64,000 nt of DNA from Diplocarpon mali. Taxonomy: Eukaryota > Ascomycota > Leotiomycetes > Helotiales > Drepanopezizaceae. A model generated the notes under the pieces. It was not told the DNA's origin, made no database searches, and saw only the letters and a list, made by a program, of their open reading frames with translations. A program made the position numbers and the translations under genes. Each line of letters starts with the position of its first letter. The first letter of the stretch is position 1. The stretch lies in NCBI GenBank assembly GCA_024741835.1, contig JAENRP010000195.1:17227-81226 (forward strand), read 5' to 3'. Of the stretch, positions 45,434 through 58,126 are shown one piece after another.

Positions 45434-48400
45434 TGCTCTGAAAGTCTCGGGAATTGTCTGATGTTTGCTGGGCTTTGCAGCTCGAGCCTTTGTATTACGT
45501 TTCCCATTGAACTTGAATATACAGCGCAGCATGAATCCCTCGAGCCTTTTTCCCCCCGGATAAGCAGCACGGCTGAGTTTGGGATATCAAAGTATAGGCG
45601 GCTCCGCTTCTCTGGCCTTCTTATGATTTGGTCGCAATAATCGCCGCTCCTCCTCCTTGTGCCTTGAGTACCGGGAAATTGCTATATCCCAAGCCCCAGT
45701 GAATCAGGCCTTGTCAATGAGGCTGAGGAATGCTGGCACAGATATTGTTCAAAAACAGTAGTCTTTTCCGTGGCCTTCCTCCCTACTTAGCTGGTATGGA
45801 CAGAACGCAATCAGCAACTCCAGTTCTTGGTCTGAATTTCTACCTTTCCTCTTATTTTCCTCTTCACTCCTTAAACAAGAGCGAAACCACTCCAACGCCA
45901 TTCTGAGGCAGTCTTTCTGCACTGTTCAAGTAACAAATTCTTAGCGAACTCCTATTCGGGGCGTACCAAAACCTAAGCTTTCGTGATTTCACTAGAGCGT
46001 TATGTAGAAAAATGTGCTGGTGCTGCCGTGTTTCGACGATGAACCAACACCGGACTTACTGGGCAGTGCCCTCCACACCGCCTTCGCAAAATACTGGTGG
46101 GACACGTAAAATTATATGTCATAAACCTAGGAGCGGTTCCGCTTCTTGGAAGACACGATAGATTCTGGGTGGTATGAGCCTAGGACATCTATTTCTTAGA
46201 GATATGGCTGACTTGATGTTGAAGCTGGGCGATCCTTGAGCTTGGCAGAACTTGAGCAGAGTAACGAACCTAAAACCTGAACCCCACGGAATTAAGCGAT
46301 AAAAGCCTGGTATTGCTGGCATATATTGAATGAAGATTAGTAGTAATTCGGAGCTTGGATTTCTCCTCGTCGGGGACAAATATATACTAGGCGAGATCTT
46401 AGCAATAAACTCTCTGTGGAAAATCTTACCGAGTGGAATCCAAAAATCCGGAATTCTCTAGGACAAGAAATTAAGGCATTGCAAGACAAACCCGGTGACT
46501 TGGCTAGAGATACTAGATATAAGTTTTTGCTAGGGTGTATTAATATATTCAGCTGACGAGCAAAATGGACCATCCTTATATCTATAAAACACATTTCGTT
46601 AATAACTTTGTTTTAGTATTGCTTTATTGGAAAACTGAATTGTAATTTGTTTCCGTCCGATCAGAATGCAAGCGGTACTCCATTCTTATAGACAGACCGA
46701 AAAAATCGTCACAGGTCAGTGAACTTTAATCAAATCTCAAATCCGGTTCCTATGACCGCTGAAAAGCCTTTCGAGGCACTGGCTTGATGCTCGTATATAC
46801 TCAGCTGGGAAGGTCTTCCCAAGGCTATTTTTGCGCTGGAGCACTTCTAGCCATTATCACGAGACCACCTAACAGGATCGGAGGGGTGGGTGCAGGCGGC
46901 CATTCGAAAGCCGCATTTTCTTACTAAACAGAACAGGAATACAAATTTTGTTTTCACCTGATTTTCTCTGGCTGTGCTAATACAGTCCTTGGAGATTTGC
47001 AAATTCTCCATTTACCAAGTTCGCGTCTCACAACTGCATGAAGTTGCTTTTAGACTGACAGCCGTCCTGGAAGAATTCGTCAAGATATGTGTCTGACCAT
47101 ACTCAGCGCGCCCTCTTTGCAACTCTGGAAACAAACATGACGCACGAGGTTCGTACCATCTCCCACATCGTGTCGAATCGGCTTAGAACCTGATATGATT
47201 ATGTTAACCTGTATGGGTGTGATTCACATCTCTGGGACCTGTTGTAGAGTCAAGGCTATTCACCAGGATCACGACCAGCTCTGGGCTGGGTGTACTTTTA
47301 CCTTTGTATGTACTGAAATCAACAGGCCGCTCTCCCCTTCCCCGAGCTCTCTTCGGAAGACTCGCCTGACCCCCTTTTCGAAAGATGGCCATTGCTTACT
47401 TTCACGTTGGCTTATTTAGATTGCACTAGAACATTTTGGAGCAGGCCAGGCTACGCAAGCGTCGGTATCTTCAGGACCAGCATGTTCTACGACATACTCC
47501 GTGAACTCTACCCTACGACGACCGATACTCAGCCAAGTAAGGTTATAGAAAAGCCCTATTACACCGATAATTTCTGTCTGTGTCTATGTGATGGTATGAA
47601 ATTAGTCCAAGACATTTTATAGCGACATGTTGGTAGTTTTACGCCTTACAGACGAGCATAGCGCTTGTTTTGGGCTCCTATCCTACCCTATCAACAGGCC
47701 GGTCATTTCAACAACGAAAATTATATAGTACCGATGCGAACATAACATCGGTAGTCAGATTGTTCTTCTAATAAAATCTTCTTCTTGATGGTCAGATGAT
47801 TGATCGAAATATTCTGCTGGGTTGTTTCTACAGATGGAAACTTTGTAAATCACTGTAAATAACTATAAGTAACTGTTGAATCATACAATAAATGCAAGTG
47901 AAATTCTTATCTTTTTTCCTCCGAGGTTAAATCGGAAAATTATTACAGATCGACTGAGACCCATGTTATAGCTATGAACTGTATGTATTTTCCGGCGTTC
48001 CAAAGCCGACAACACCAAATTAGTCATCTTCTGACACGACCTTTCCGGCTTGACATTTTCGACGACACCTCTCGTCAACATGTTGGATTCGACGCCTCCC
48101 TCGATCTGATACCTCTTTTAAAATCAGTACTAGAAAATTGAAATATAACACATTCAGTCCGAAGTAAGCTATCGGAAATAACTATCGGAAGTAGGTGTTA
48201 AAACCGTTAAAAGCTCAAAGATATGAAATATATACAAATAATCAATGAGCCGATTCGTAGTCGTAGTCAATGCTTACTTGTATACTTAGCTAGTATAAAT
48301 GATTGTAAATAATATAGCGACTCCTACACATATTTCTATAGTCAGTTTGAAATTAGTTTACAGTTTCCTTACAGTGATCAACTGCACAATACCTAGGAGG

Positions 48401-49678
48401 GACATCTGCTAACATATATGATCACACGCATGATCCTGAACCATCTAAAGTCCCGTTTCATCCTTAGTCGTGGATCGCGTCAGACCAAATAACGCTGAAG
48501 TGCCGAAGTTATTAGCCTTGCAGTTGATGAGCTGCCAAAACAAACCCCCTTTCTTTACCGAGGTCACGTGCTAACACCGAATTCGACGCTGGATCGATTC
48601 TCGTTCCTCTCTTACTCCTACCGCACCATGCCTTTTACCTGAGTGCGGACAAGCACGGAAGAAACACGCAAGCTTCTATTCGCGCGGTTAACTTGTCCGA
48701 TTAAAAAGGTATTTCTTTTGGCTCCCGAAGAAAGTGCCTCCCTGACCAAATTCAAAATTGGAGCTCGGATGTTATCAGAGAATGGATGACCACTGATATC
48801 TACTCACTATAGATTCCTGAAACGGAGATCTTCAGGATCCCGACCCGCAGCCACCGCCAGCTGATACTGGCCAGACGGCTGATTTACACCAAAACATGGC
48901 CTTTTCACCTTGCATGGGGGTCACTTTGGTGTTATATGATATGTGAATCAGAAATTTATCATAGAATAATTGTTAATTGCTTTAACAATACGACGATCTG
49001 ATCAAAATTAGATTATTGAATCACTTAGTAGATTATTAACATACAAGAGGGCAAATAAATAGTACGCCGTAAGTTACGTCATTTAACGTCAAAATGAGTG
49101 AAAGTTGACCACACTTGGTTTCTTAGCTTATTGATCAATATGACTATGCATATTCTTACATGAAAACCCTCTTTTCATGTGTCCGTAGATAGAAATGGTA
49201 TACGCGCTGGATACTCTATGACATCCTAATTCAGTGTGCTATCGAGAGAAAGAATAAAAGGCTATGTTTTGGTGCAAATAGAGCAAATGGAAAGCGCCAG
49301 TTGGCTAGTACTGTACAGTCATAAAGATAAAGGCCTTTTACTGTCTTCACCACAGGTAGGGTACCCTCGGCGGAATTCTGAGGATAGTATTGAATCCAGC
49401 AAAGTGAGATGATCGCCATTTGGGCATCTTTATTTAATGCGTCTGCTTTACCAACTCGAACACAAAACAGGCATAGGAATACACGTAATTAGCCCGAAAA
49501 TCCATTGCGTTGGCATGTTGCCCCCTGCCCAAGCAATTGAACAAAGTCAAGAACATTCGGCAGCACAAGTCCGGCTGGAAGCGGCACTGAAATCGGGGGG
49601 ACAGATCCTCCAGTACAATCAGGGTTTCTTCGATAGTCAACTATTGTCCAATGGCAATTCATTTATGGGTGCGGTGGC
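45434..49678. other. 4.2 kb AT-rich gene desert
   Basis: No supportable gene is present. A 50-70 codon coding-like remnant lies near 46380-46555 on the plus strand. Long AT-rich stretches occur at 47640-48360 and 48930-49160. No terminal repeats or transposase motifs were recognised, so if this is decayed mobile DNA it is too old to name by eye. Confidence 0.55.
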
Positions 49679-49994
49679 TTACGGATTGTTGTTGCAGGTC
49701 GTTGTCTTGCAGAAGACGGCTACCTGGGCTCGTTCGCCTGTCGGGAGCTCATACGGATAGCACTCGTTGAAGTCGTATGTTATGACTTGAGAGACATTTT
49801 CGTAACGCACTGCAACGTACTGTTGCCGCTTAGCAGCTGCATACATCCAGACCACGAACATAGGGTCGTACCGTATCGGGCCCCACTGTCTTGCAATAAG
49901 CCTCCAGCTCAGTGATCGTTGTGAGGGGGTCTAATGTAGCAAGGCAAGAAGTGACCAGGCCTACTGCAGCTAGAATTGAATGGCTGAACTTCAT
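49679..49994 (-). CDS. Small secreted cysteine-containing protein, 87 aa
   Basis: Two exons, 49994-49872 and 49819-49679, join in phase at GT-AG signals, with a branch-like CTAAG before the acceptor. The N-terminus MKFSHSILAAVGLVTSCLA is a typical signal peptide. The mature protein of about 68 residues has four Cys (AYC, NECYP, VFC, TTC), enough for two disulfides, and ends TTTCNNNP. There is no membrane segment after the signal and no recognised domain. Small secreted Cys proteins in AT-rich, gene-poor surroundings are often effectors or antimicrobial factors in plant-associated fungi. That role is inference only. An alternative is a short unconserved frame that splices by chance. Confidence 0.6.
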
Positions 49995-51505
49995 TCTGTA
50001 CGTTCTGAGGATTGGTGGGATCTGGGGAGGATTTAGTAAAGACGAGATAAAGTGTTTGATGGTCAAAGATAAAAACACTCTGGAAGATACGAATGCTCTA
50101 TTATAGAAAAACAAGCCCCTTGCACAACCCGAAATAGTTCAAGCAAATGATTCGGACGAGCTTAGTCAACGCAGAGATCGTTATACCAGTGGAAGGCTAG
50201 CCCGAGAAGCTGAAAGATGGCTCATCGACAGTGTAACTCCAGGGGTACCACAGGGAGGTTGGTCTGCGTACATCTATCATAGTATATTTGATAGTAAGTG
50301 AAGAGGGGGCTCACGTATTCGCTAGTCAGAAAGACCACCACAGCTCAAGCTATCTCCGAGGCGAGCAGCTGCTATATTTTTCATTCTTCAGTCCCTCGCA
50401 GTGACACACGAAGACCAGCAAGTCTTATTGTCTGGGCGCTTGTTTGTGTACACGCTCAGCTAGGTACAGACGTAGTTACAGCTGCCCCCCTTCTCCCGTC
50501 GCTTGACTTGCTCTATCAAGCGCTGCACCGGAAAATGCAACTGCAAAGAAATTCAAAAATCCCTTTTCTGGTGTCGACTCGATGATCAAGATTCATCCTA
50601 GAGATACGACGTGATTTTCGGGCGAGAATCTCAATTGCGCGGGGGGTGCGGTAGGCGCGGGTTTGCGTTTAGCAATTAGTCCTGCTCAGGTCCGTATCTC
50701 GAACGTGAATTCTCTGAGGAACTTGCGCCTTGCTCTCCGAGTGAGGTGCAAGTTGATTTGGAAGCATCTTTAACTGGAGCTGTGGGAAGGAAAGGGGCTT
50801 ATGCTATGATGTTGTCATGATGAGCTTTGTAATAAGCGAATCAGAAAAAGAATAGGGGAGGGAGAGAGAGAGGGGGACGCTGCACGCTCGTTCCAGCGAG
50901 ACGTCGACTGATCAAGTTACACACAACCACAACTATAGAAACTAAGTTGACCGGCATTATTGCGCAACTGTACACGAGAATCGAGATTTTCGTCATCTGC
51001 ATCCCATTCCTAAAAGCCCCGAGCTGGAGAGGAGGTGGACTGGCTGTTTACAATATCGAGTCGATTTCACACTAAGCCAGGTTTTAAGGCTTAGGAACCT
51101 CCGCCTTATTTCTCCTTGTATCTAAAGTTCTCGGCACTGGCACTGGCAAAGAAAATGAATATACCTATAGATTTCCCAGCCTCAATTACCTGATCCATAG
51201 TAGCTGAGCCCATGGCAAAGCCCCATAAGAGCCGCCACTCTTTTCATCCTTAATCCTTTAGCCAAGATAAATGCTTGTTAAATGTACTGTGTTCAAGAAT
51301 GATGCGAATCATGTTTCAATTTACAGCTTCTAGAAATTACCTATTCACCTACCCCCCTCTGTACTTCTCCTTGGCCGAAGCGATCCCTAAAATAACCGGT
51401 ATATTAATATATACAAGGGCAAGAAAGCCCACGAGATACTTTCTTACAGCTACTTATAATACAGGATCCCAAGAACGAAGTGTAGTTCTCCCAAGAGACG
51501 GTAAT
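49995..51505. other. Intergenic region between the small secreted protein and the P-type ATPase
   Basis: No coding sequence recognised. A GGGAGAGAGAGAGGGGG-type purine run lies at 50858-50877. The minus-strand promoter of the small gene should lie just above 49995, and the ATPase 3' end just below 51506. Confidence 0.45.
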
Positions 51506-54500
51506 CTACAGCCATCGATTCCATGTCCTCATGTAGACCATCTTTGCAATCTGCATCGCTGCAGCGTACAGCACCAAGAGAGCAACCAAGATGCCCACAA
51601 AGCTTCCCTCGGGTTGGACTAGGTTCAGGGCTCGGGCAAAGGGAGGAATGTAAGGAATGGCGAAACCTATTCCGGAGACAAGCAGGGTGCTTAGTACCAC
51701 GGCCGTAGAAGGGTGGCCCTGCAGAAACGGGGTCTTTGCCGTGCGGGTGATATAGACGACTAGGGTTTGACTTATGAGACCCTGGATGAACCAGTTGCAC
51801 TGAAACTCTCGAATTCCAGAGTTATTGCCAGGTGAACCTAACCCATAGTAATAGGTGTTCAAAAGGAATGTACCGATATCGATGGTACTGGTTACTGAAC
51901 CCAATGACTTAGTACATGACCTGGTAGAATCCTTGCGAGGGTCTCATGAGTCCAGAAGAAAGGAAAATACCAATGGGACAAGTGTACTGACCTGGTCCAA
52001 TACAGAGAATAAACCTCAGTAGATCCCATATAGACAGTTGGTGAGGCTCAGCGAGATACTCGGGGTCTATGTTATCGAAGGGAATAGCGATTTGGCCAAA
52101 ATCGTAGAGAAGGTTCTGCAGTACCATCTGCGAAGGAGATATAGGATCAAAGGGAAACCATGTAGAAGCAATAAGCACTGAGATAACGTTGCCGAAGTTG
52201 GCGGCCAATATGAGTTTGATGTATTTCATGCTGTAAATGATTACGTTAGTCTTGGCAATGGAGAGAGTTGGAGATCTTACATGTTGCCATGAGTTATCCT
52301 CCCAATTGTAACCGCGTCAATGATCTTAGAGAGCTCTTTCTCTCCAAGGACAATGTCCGCACTTTGCTTGGCGATATTTGCACCCGTGTCAACAGAAATA
52401 CCCACGTCTGCAGTATTGAGAGCTATTGCATCATTGATGCCATCCCCAACCATACCAACAACTTCTCCTTGCTCTTGCAACGATTCGATAACCTGACCCT
52501 TCTGAGCCGGCGTCAGCTTTGCAAATATTTTGCAGTGCTTGACAAGTTTGTTAAATTCTTCCGGATCCTGTACCTTTGCCAGATCTGGGCCGGAAATACA
52601 GATAGGTTGGTCTTCTTCTAGTTGCTGTCCAAGATCAAGACTTCGAGACACGCTGATCGCGACCCCCAAATTGTCCCCAGTGAGAATCCGAACATCGACT
52701 CCAAGTTCCTGCAGCTGGGTAACAGAAGCCTTGGCGTCATCTTTCAGAGGATCAAGAAAAGTCAGAAATCCTTCAATGGTCATCTCGTTGTCAAGACCAG
52801 TGAAGCAGCCCGCATTACTAGACATGTCTGCGACTGAGATTTTTCGTGTAGCAACCAAAACAACTCTATAGGCTTGTGCGTTGTAATAAGCTACTCTTTT
52901 AGACAGACAGAGGAGTTGCTGCTCATTCATATTTTCGGCTTCGGGTCCACAGCGAATACGCGAGCACAAGGCGAGAACTTCTTCAAAGGCACCCTTACAT
53001 ACAAGCAAAGTTCCTGTGGAACATTCAACGATGCAGCTTGATCTTCGCGCTTCGAAATTGAAGGGAATTTCGCCAAGCTTGACACCCATCTCATCGTTCT
53101 TTTCATCCTCAAGTGAGGAAGAATACTTGAGGATGGCGGAGTCTATTGCATTCTTGTTCCCCATCTGATGAAAGGCGTTTGATGTGGCTAGGTGCAAAAT
53201 TCTTGAGCTAGGCTGGCCCGAGGGATCGAGGTAATGACAGAGTTCAACGTCATCTTTGGTCAATGTACCGGTCTACTGATCAGCATTTTATCATTAAGGG
53301 GGGCGAGAAAAACATACCTTGTCGCTACAGAGAACTGTCATGGATCCTAGATTCTGAATGGCTTCCATATGACGCACAATCACATTCCTTCTGGACAGAA
53401 CAAACGTGCCTCTTGCGAGATTTGTGGTGACAATCGCTGGGAGTAATTCGGGCACAAGTGTGGCAGCCGTACTAATAGCAAAAACAACCGCTTGTTGCCA
53501 GTGACCAGTCTTTAACCCCTTTACCACAAGAACCTGCGATATTAATGAGACACGGTCTGGGTAAGGAAGAACGACTTACAATAGTGAAGGATGTGGCCAT
53601 GAATACAGCCATAAGGTAGCAAATCTTACGGATACCTTGTTGAAGAAGGTTTAGAGGGCACCGGCGATTGAGCGTCTTTATCATAGAAGAAATAAAAGTT
53701 TCTTTCGTCAGATTAGCATCTAGTATAAAGGCAGGATCATGGAAATTACTGACTGCTACCCGTTGAGAATACAACAACCACTCCATTTCCAGATATGATA
53801 TTGGATCCGCAGAATAGTACGTTTTCTAAGTCGAAAACAGTGGCCCTGTAAATTTCCGACCCATCATGAGAAACCATCTTACACTGCGGTTCGCCTTCAC
53901 CAGTCAGACTAAGACTATTTAGAGATTTAATTGTAAGCTTTTCAGGATAACCAACCTCGACTGGGACACAGAAAGATTCGAACTTTCCAGAACAATGCAG
54001 TCTGCAGGTACTACGTCTCCAGCACTCAGAGATAGTATATCTCCACAGACCAGCTTCTCCCGATCCAGGTAATATTCCTTTAAATCGCCTACCACTACTT
54101 GCCGGCGTACACAGATGCTTGCTAGCACATCAGCCTGGCTACTGCGGCAGGCAATACTGCTTCTAAGCTCCTGGACGAAGTTCAAAGCACCAGAAACTAC
54201 TATAACAGCCACGATAATTATGAATAGTTGCCAGTCGGGATCTGGAACAGCTACAGATACTATTGCATCCACAGCTAGCAATCCATTAAAGCAGTTGAAC
54301 ACATTCTTGTACAAAAGTACTGTCCATGTAGAGAGTGCTGCAGCTAACGGAACGTTTTCCCCGTGTAGTTTGAGACGTCGCGCAGCTTCTTCGATAGTAA
54401 GGCCGTTTATGCTAGAAACTAGTTTGGTGTGGATGTCGACACAAGAGGCGTATGATCGGATGGACGTTTCGTAGGGATTTTGGGTTATCGACAATGGGCC

Positions 54501-54606
54501 ATCTGCGTATAGTTAGCAATTGTGAGCACATTAAGCCAGATTTCAAACCTTTGAAGTTATATCTGGTAAGAACCTGCCTGATCTTCTGCAGGTTGAAAAT
54601 CACCAT
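51506..54606 (-). CDS. P-type ATPase of the bacterial MgtA/MgtB (P3B, Mg2+) type
   Basis: Eight exons join in phase: 54606-54549, 54502-53956, 53908-53760, 53701-53580, 53533-53318, 53272-52281, 52230-51988 and 51920-51506 (about 913 aa). The TGE actuator motif (SLTGEGEP) lies near 203. The phosphorylation motif DKTGTLT is split exactly after DK (Asp about 363) by the fifth intron. GVDVRILTGDNLGVA and VGDGIND (near 650) are intact. The P3B-like membrane signature is NLLYDFGQIAIPFDNIDPEY. Cation-binding VPELLP in the fourth helix matches the MgtA form (TPEMLP). Bacterial MgtA imports magnesium; the same role here is inference. Exon 7/8 borders are the least certain. The family is mainly prokaryotic, so an old transfer into fungi is plausible. 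All catalytic residues checked are present. Confidence 0.88.
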
Positions 54607-55730
54607 TGTGTCGCACGCTAAGTAGGCCCTGGATCTCTACAGACAAGTTCAATCGCAGTTTCCCAGCCAAATAATTGAGGGCAAATTGGTTAAGGGAGAA
54701 ACGTAGCAAGTCTACCAAAATGTGAGAGAGCCTATCTTACAATTCAGGAGCACGCTCGCAGGTGGAAGAGTGAGAATGTGACTGGTGTGCGCTTGCTCCT
54801 TTTAAATGCAGATCCTAGATTGAAAATGAAGAAAAAATTGGATCATGCCAAAGTTCAAGCTTGAAATAAAACAATGTGAGCTAAATCCAAATTCCAAAGC
54901 AGGATAGTCATAGAAAGTTGTCCGATGTCATTGTGATTTTGGAACCATGGATCCCTATAAACTAAAACTGGCTAATACGACTACCGAAACCCTAGAAAAG
55001 GTAGCATACGTAGGTACACAAGTTTGGACAAGTCTAAAGAATTAGTCCATCTAGCTTCAGCGCCGCCTACCAGAATATGACAAGGAGCAGTGGCCGGTAC
55101 AACTCTGGAGTCTAGGCTTCTCTTTAGAAACGCCCAATGCTTGACACTTCTCGGAGAAAGTTGCCCATGCAAAAAAAAACTCATAATTGCAGCACAAGAC
55201 AGATCCTTGAATGGACCAGGAACGGTTGATATCAGCACTGCAAAAATCAAGAATACCATCATGACATGCGACACACAGCACACAACAGAGTTCTGAAAAA
55301 AAGGAATATCAAAATGGATATCCAGCGAACCAAGTAGTGAGACACAGTGATTAGCTGAACATGATGCTGGACTGCAATCATTCGGCTTGAAACTCTCAAG
55401 TTTAGGGCAGGGAATATAGTCAAAAGCAGGACGTCGCCGGACACGCTGATTCGGCTGGCCACTTGGCTCGTACATCATCGTTCACATGCTGGCACAATCG
55501 TCATGGAACGCAAAATCGAGTATCAGAGAGATGTGCATTCGGTCGCAGCAGCAGCAACAGTGTGGTCGCAGAATGAAGAAGAGACGAGACTTGGTCAGTC
55601 TGTCAGTCACGTGCGGAGTATCAAGTGAAGTTAGCCGAGGGGAGCTCTAGAAATTTATCTAGTATCACCCTATCACCTTCAACAGCACCATTGAAAGGTG
55701 CTCGGAGGACCAGCAAACACCTCGACAGTG
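54607..55730. other. Intergenic region between ATPase start and MRPS5 start
   Basis: Divergent genes flank it, so both promoters lie here. A 165-codon minus frame (54981-55478) has no recognisable motifs and was not accepted. Confidence 0.5.
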
Positions 55731-57104
55731 ATGAGTGTCTCGCGGCCTGCAAGATGTGTATTTTCCGCGCCTTCGATGCCGACAATGCGGCCACGCATAA
55801 GATGTCGGAATTTCCACGCCTCCCCCAATCTCTGCGAAAGACGAAGACCGAAACCGGCCAGCGTTAGTATCGTCAAGAAACCTGCCCGCGAGTTATTCAA
55901 GGGCTATACGCCGGACGAGAAGGCTCTACTAGCGAAGAAGTATACCCCCGAACAGATTAAGGCCATTGAGGCTGGGGAGGAGGCAATCAGCCCGGAAGAT
56001 CTTGACAAACATGGTGTGATCCGGACGGATCTAGGCACACTCCCTTATCTCGATGACTTCAGCGAAACGCGCTCCGTGTTGGATAGGCCAGCCAGATACA
56101 AAGGGCCGATTGACGTGAAAGCGAGGCTGATGACTCCAGAGGAGATGGGCAAGAACTGGACAGAAGTCACAGAGCAGTACAAGAAGGAGAGAGACGCAGA
56201 GTGGGCCATAAATCCGCCCAAGGAGGAGGATGTGGAAGTACCCATTGGTCTCGATGGATTGCCAGTCCCCCCCGAGAAAAGGATTCCCCGGCGAGAATTT
56301 ATGAGTCGACTTGACATGATGAAAATTGAAGACCGGTTAGCTTCCTTCACGGGTGCGAAAGGGCCTATACCACGGGAACACGAAATCGACTTTACCGCTC
56401 CTGGCCTGCCCAAGAAATTCCTAGAAGACGAAGGCGAGAAAGTCACAAGCACTGCCAAATCAGAAGCGGATTTGGAGAAGACAGCGGACCCCCGGGACCC
56501 CGATGGCCTATACAATCGTCTATTAAAGCAGACTGGGATGACTCTGGACGAGGTCTTGGACTTGAAGATCAAGATTCTGGTCAGGCATCGTGTGGTCAAT
56601 CAGACTCGTTTGGGCAAGATTGCAAGTCTTTACTGTCTAGCAATCGCAGGGAACGGGCGAGGCAGATTGGGCCTTGGTGAGTCAAAGGGACAGGAGGCCG
56701 AGGCGACGTTACAGAATGCTAGGGTAGCTGCTATCCGTAGCATGCAACCTGTTCCTCGCTACGAAGAGCGGACAATTTTTGGTGACGTGGATGCGAAGGT
56801 GTCTGCTGTTGAAGTGAAGCTCATGTCACGGCCACCAGGTACGCAGGCTCGTAGAGCACCTCGATGCATCTGCTAATCAAACCCAGGATTTGGCCTCCGC
56901 TGCCAACATCTGATTTTCGAAATGGCCCGAGCAGCCGGCATCCACGATCTTGCCGCCAGAGTCCCCCGCTCCCGAAATAAAATGAACACAGTCAAGGCAG
57001 CCTACCAAGCTATGATGAAGCAGCGGATACCTGACGAGGTAGCGCGCGGAAGAGGGAAGAAGTTGGTCGATGTGAGGAAGGTCTACTATGGAGGACGTGT
57101 ATGA
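55731..57104 (+). CDS. MRPS5: Mitochondrial small-subunit ribosomal protein uS5m
   Basis: Two exons, 55731-56838 and 56887-57104, give 441 aa. The first 40 residues are Arg/Ser-rich ([15 protein letters not shown]), consistent with a mitochondrial presequence. A long fungal-specific N-terminal extension follows. The S5 fold starts near residue 285 with [19 protein letters not shown], then [20 protein letters not shown] (the conserved Gly-rich S5 loop). The second exon supplies the C-terminal domain ([39 protein letters not shown]). The product is part of the mitoribosome decoding region. The intron phase is clean. The next gene, DAD3, converges with only about 290 bases between stops. Confidence 0.95.
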
Positions 57105-57390
57105 TGCGGTGTGCCTGTACATTTTAAAAACCACCTCTGTAGGATTATGGGGGTATAAGGGGCGCCTAGCGATGGACGGCAAAAGGCATTTACTGTATCC
57201 TGCCTTGCCACCATCTACCATTCCTCCATTGCAGCTCCCGGGGTCTATCTCAGACCCTTCAAAAAGGATACAGAAACGCCCCCAACATGCCCCGAACCAT
57301 GCACGCATCTCGTACACACACTCCGCAGACCGCTCCTCGCGCCCGCGCCCATCTCACCCATCTCGCGCATCCGCATCGTTCCCCGCCCCC

Positions 57391-57768
57391 TCACCCATCC
57401 ACGCGCCCACCCTGATCGCCAGAGTATATCTCCTGCTGCAGCACAATGCTGTACACGCTAGCCTTCAGCAGCGTAAACACCAGGCTCGTCTTCCGCTCCA
57501 GCAGCCTCAGCCCGTCCACGACCTCCGCCGTCGGCGCGCCGGCCATGCTGTCGAGGATGCTCGCCAGCTAACGGCTCCGGCCCACCCGTCAGCGGCGCGA
57601 AGCTCACACCCGCAGGCGCAGGGAGGGGCGTCCCCCTCTCAGGCGGGCCCGGTAGCGTACCTTTTTCATGTTTTGCGCCAGCCGCTCGTACTCGTCCAGC
57701 ACGTCTTGTTCGAGGGGGGAGAGCGGCTCGTCTGCGCCGGCGAGAGCGCTGCTGGGGTCTGCGTCCAT
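57391..57768 (-). CDS. DAD3: DASH complex subunit Dad3
   Basis: Two exons, 57768-57661 and 57567-57391, encode 94 aa, near the size of yeast Dad3. Conserved text includes LSPLEQDVLDEYERLAQNM, close to yeast SPLQQEVLDKYKQL, and LERKTSLVFTLLKASVYSIV, close to the yeast segment IGLVGTLLKGSVYSLIL. Dad3 is a subunit of the DASH/Dam1 ring that couples kinetochores to microtubule plus ends; the complex is fungus-specific. The region is unusually GC-rich and has long overlapping open frames on both strands that can mask the true gene. The frame is open upstream, but the chosen Met gives the family-typical short N-terminus. Confidence 0.88.
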
Positions 57769-58126
57769 GGCGGGCTCTGCGTGTGCAGGGCCGGGTAGGG
57801 GCTCGTCTTGCTTCGGAGAGAGGGTGGCGGAGGGGGCGCTCGGTGCGTGGGTTGGTGCTTCTGCTCGTTGGGGAGCTTGGGACGCATCGCGCGCGCTGTG
57901 TTTTTTTTTGCAAAGTGCCCCTCGTCGCACGTGACGCTGCCCCTTTTTCTCGGTGACGGGGAGAGGCTCGGATTCGACGAAAAGAGGCCGTATTAAAATC
58001 ACGTGAATTCAAGTCCACCGGTTTGATGATTGTGGGCTACTCCAAATTTCCAGGTGCACGTAGATACCAGGCCATCTTTTGACTGTACACCCACCCAGGT
58101 CAAGGGCTTCCCACGGCGAAACAGCC
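57769..58126. other. Intergenic region upstream of DAD3
   Basis: The stretch contains the DAD3 promoter and the 3' end of the transcription factor gene. A short T-run lies at 57901-57909. Nothing else was recognised. Confidence 0.45.

Noticed and set aside
54981..55478. 165-codon minus-strand frame upstream of the ATPase
   Set aside because: No recognisable motif, lies in a divergent promoter interval, and has competing frames of similar length.
57088..57798. 236-codon plus-strand frame overlapping DAD3
   Set aside because: The Pro/His/Arg-rich text is antisense to the conserved DAD3 exons.
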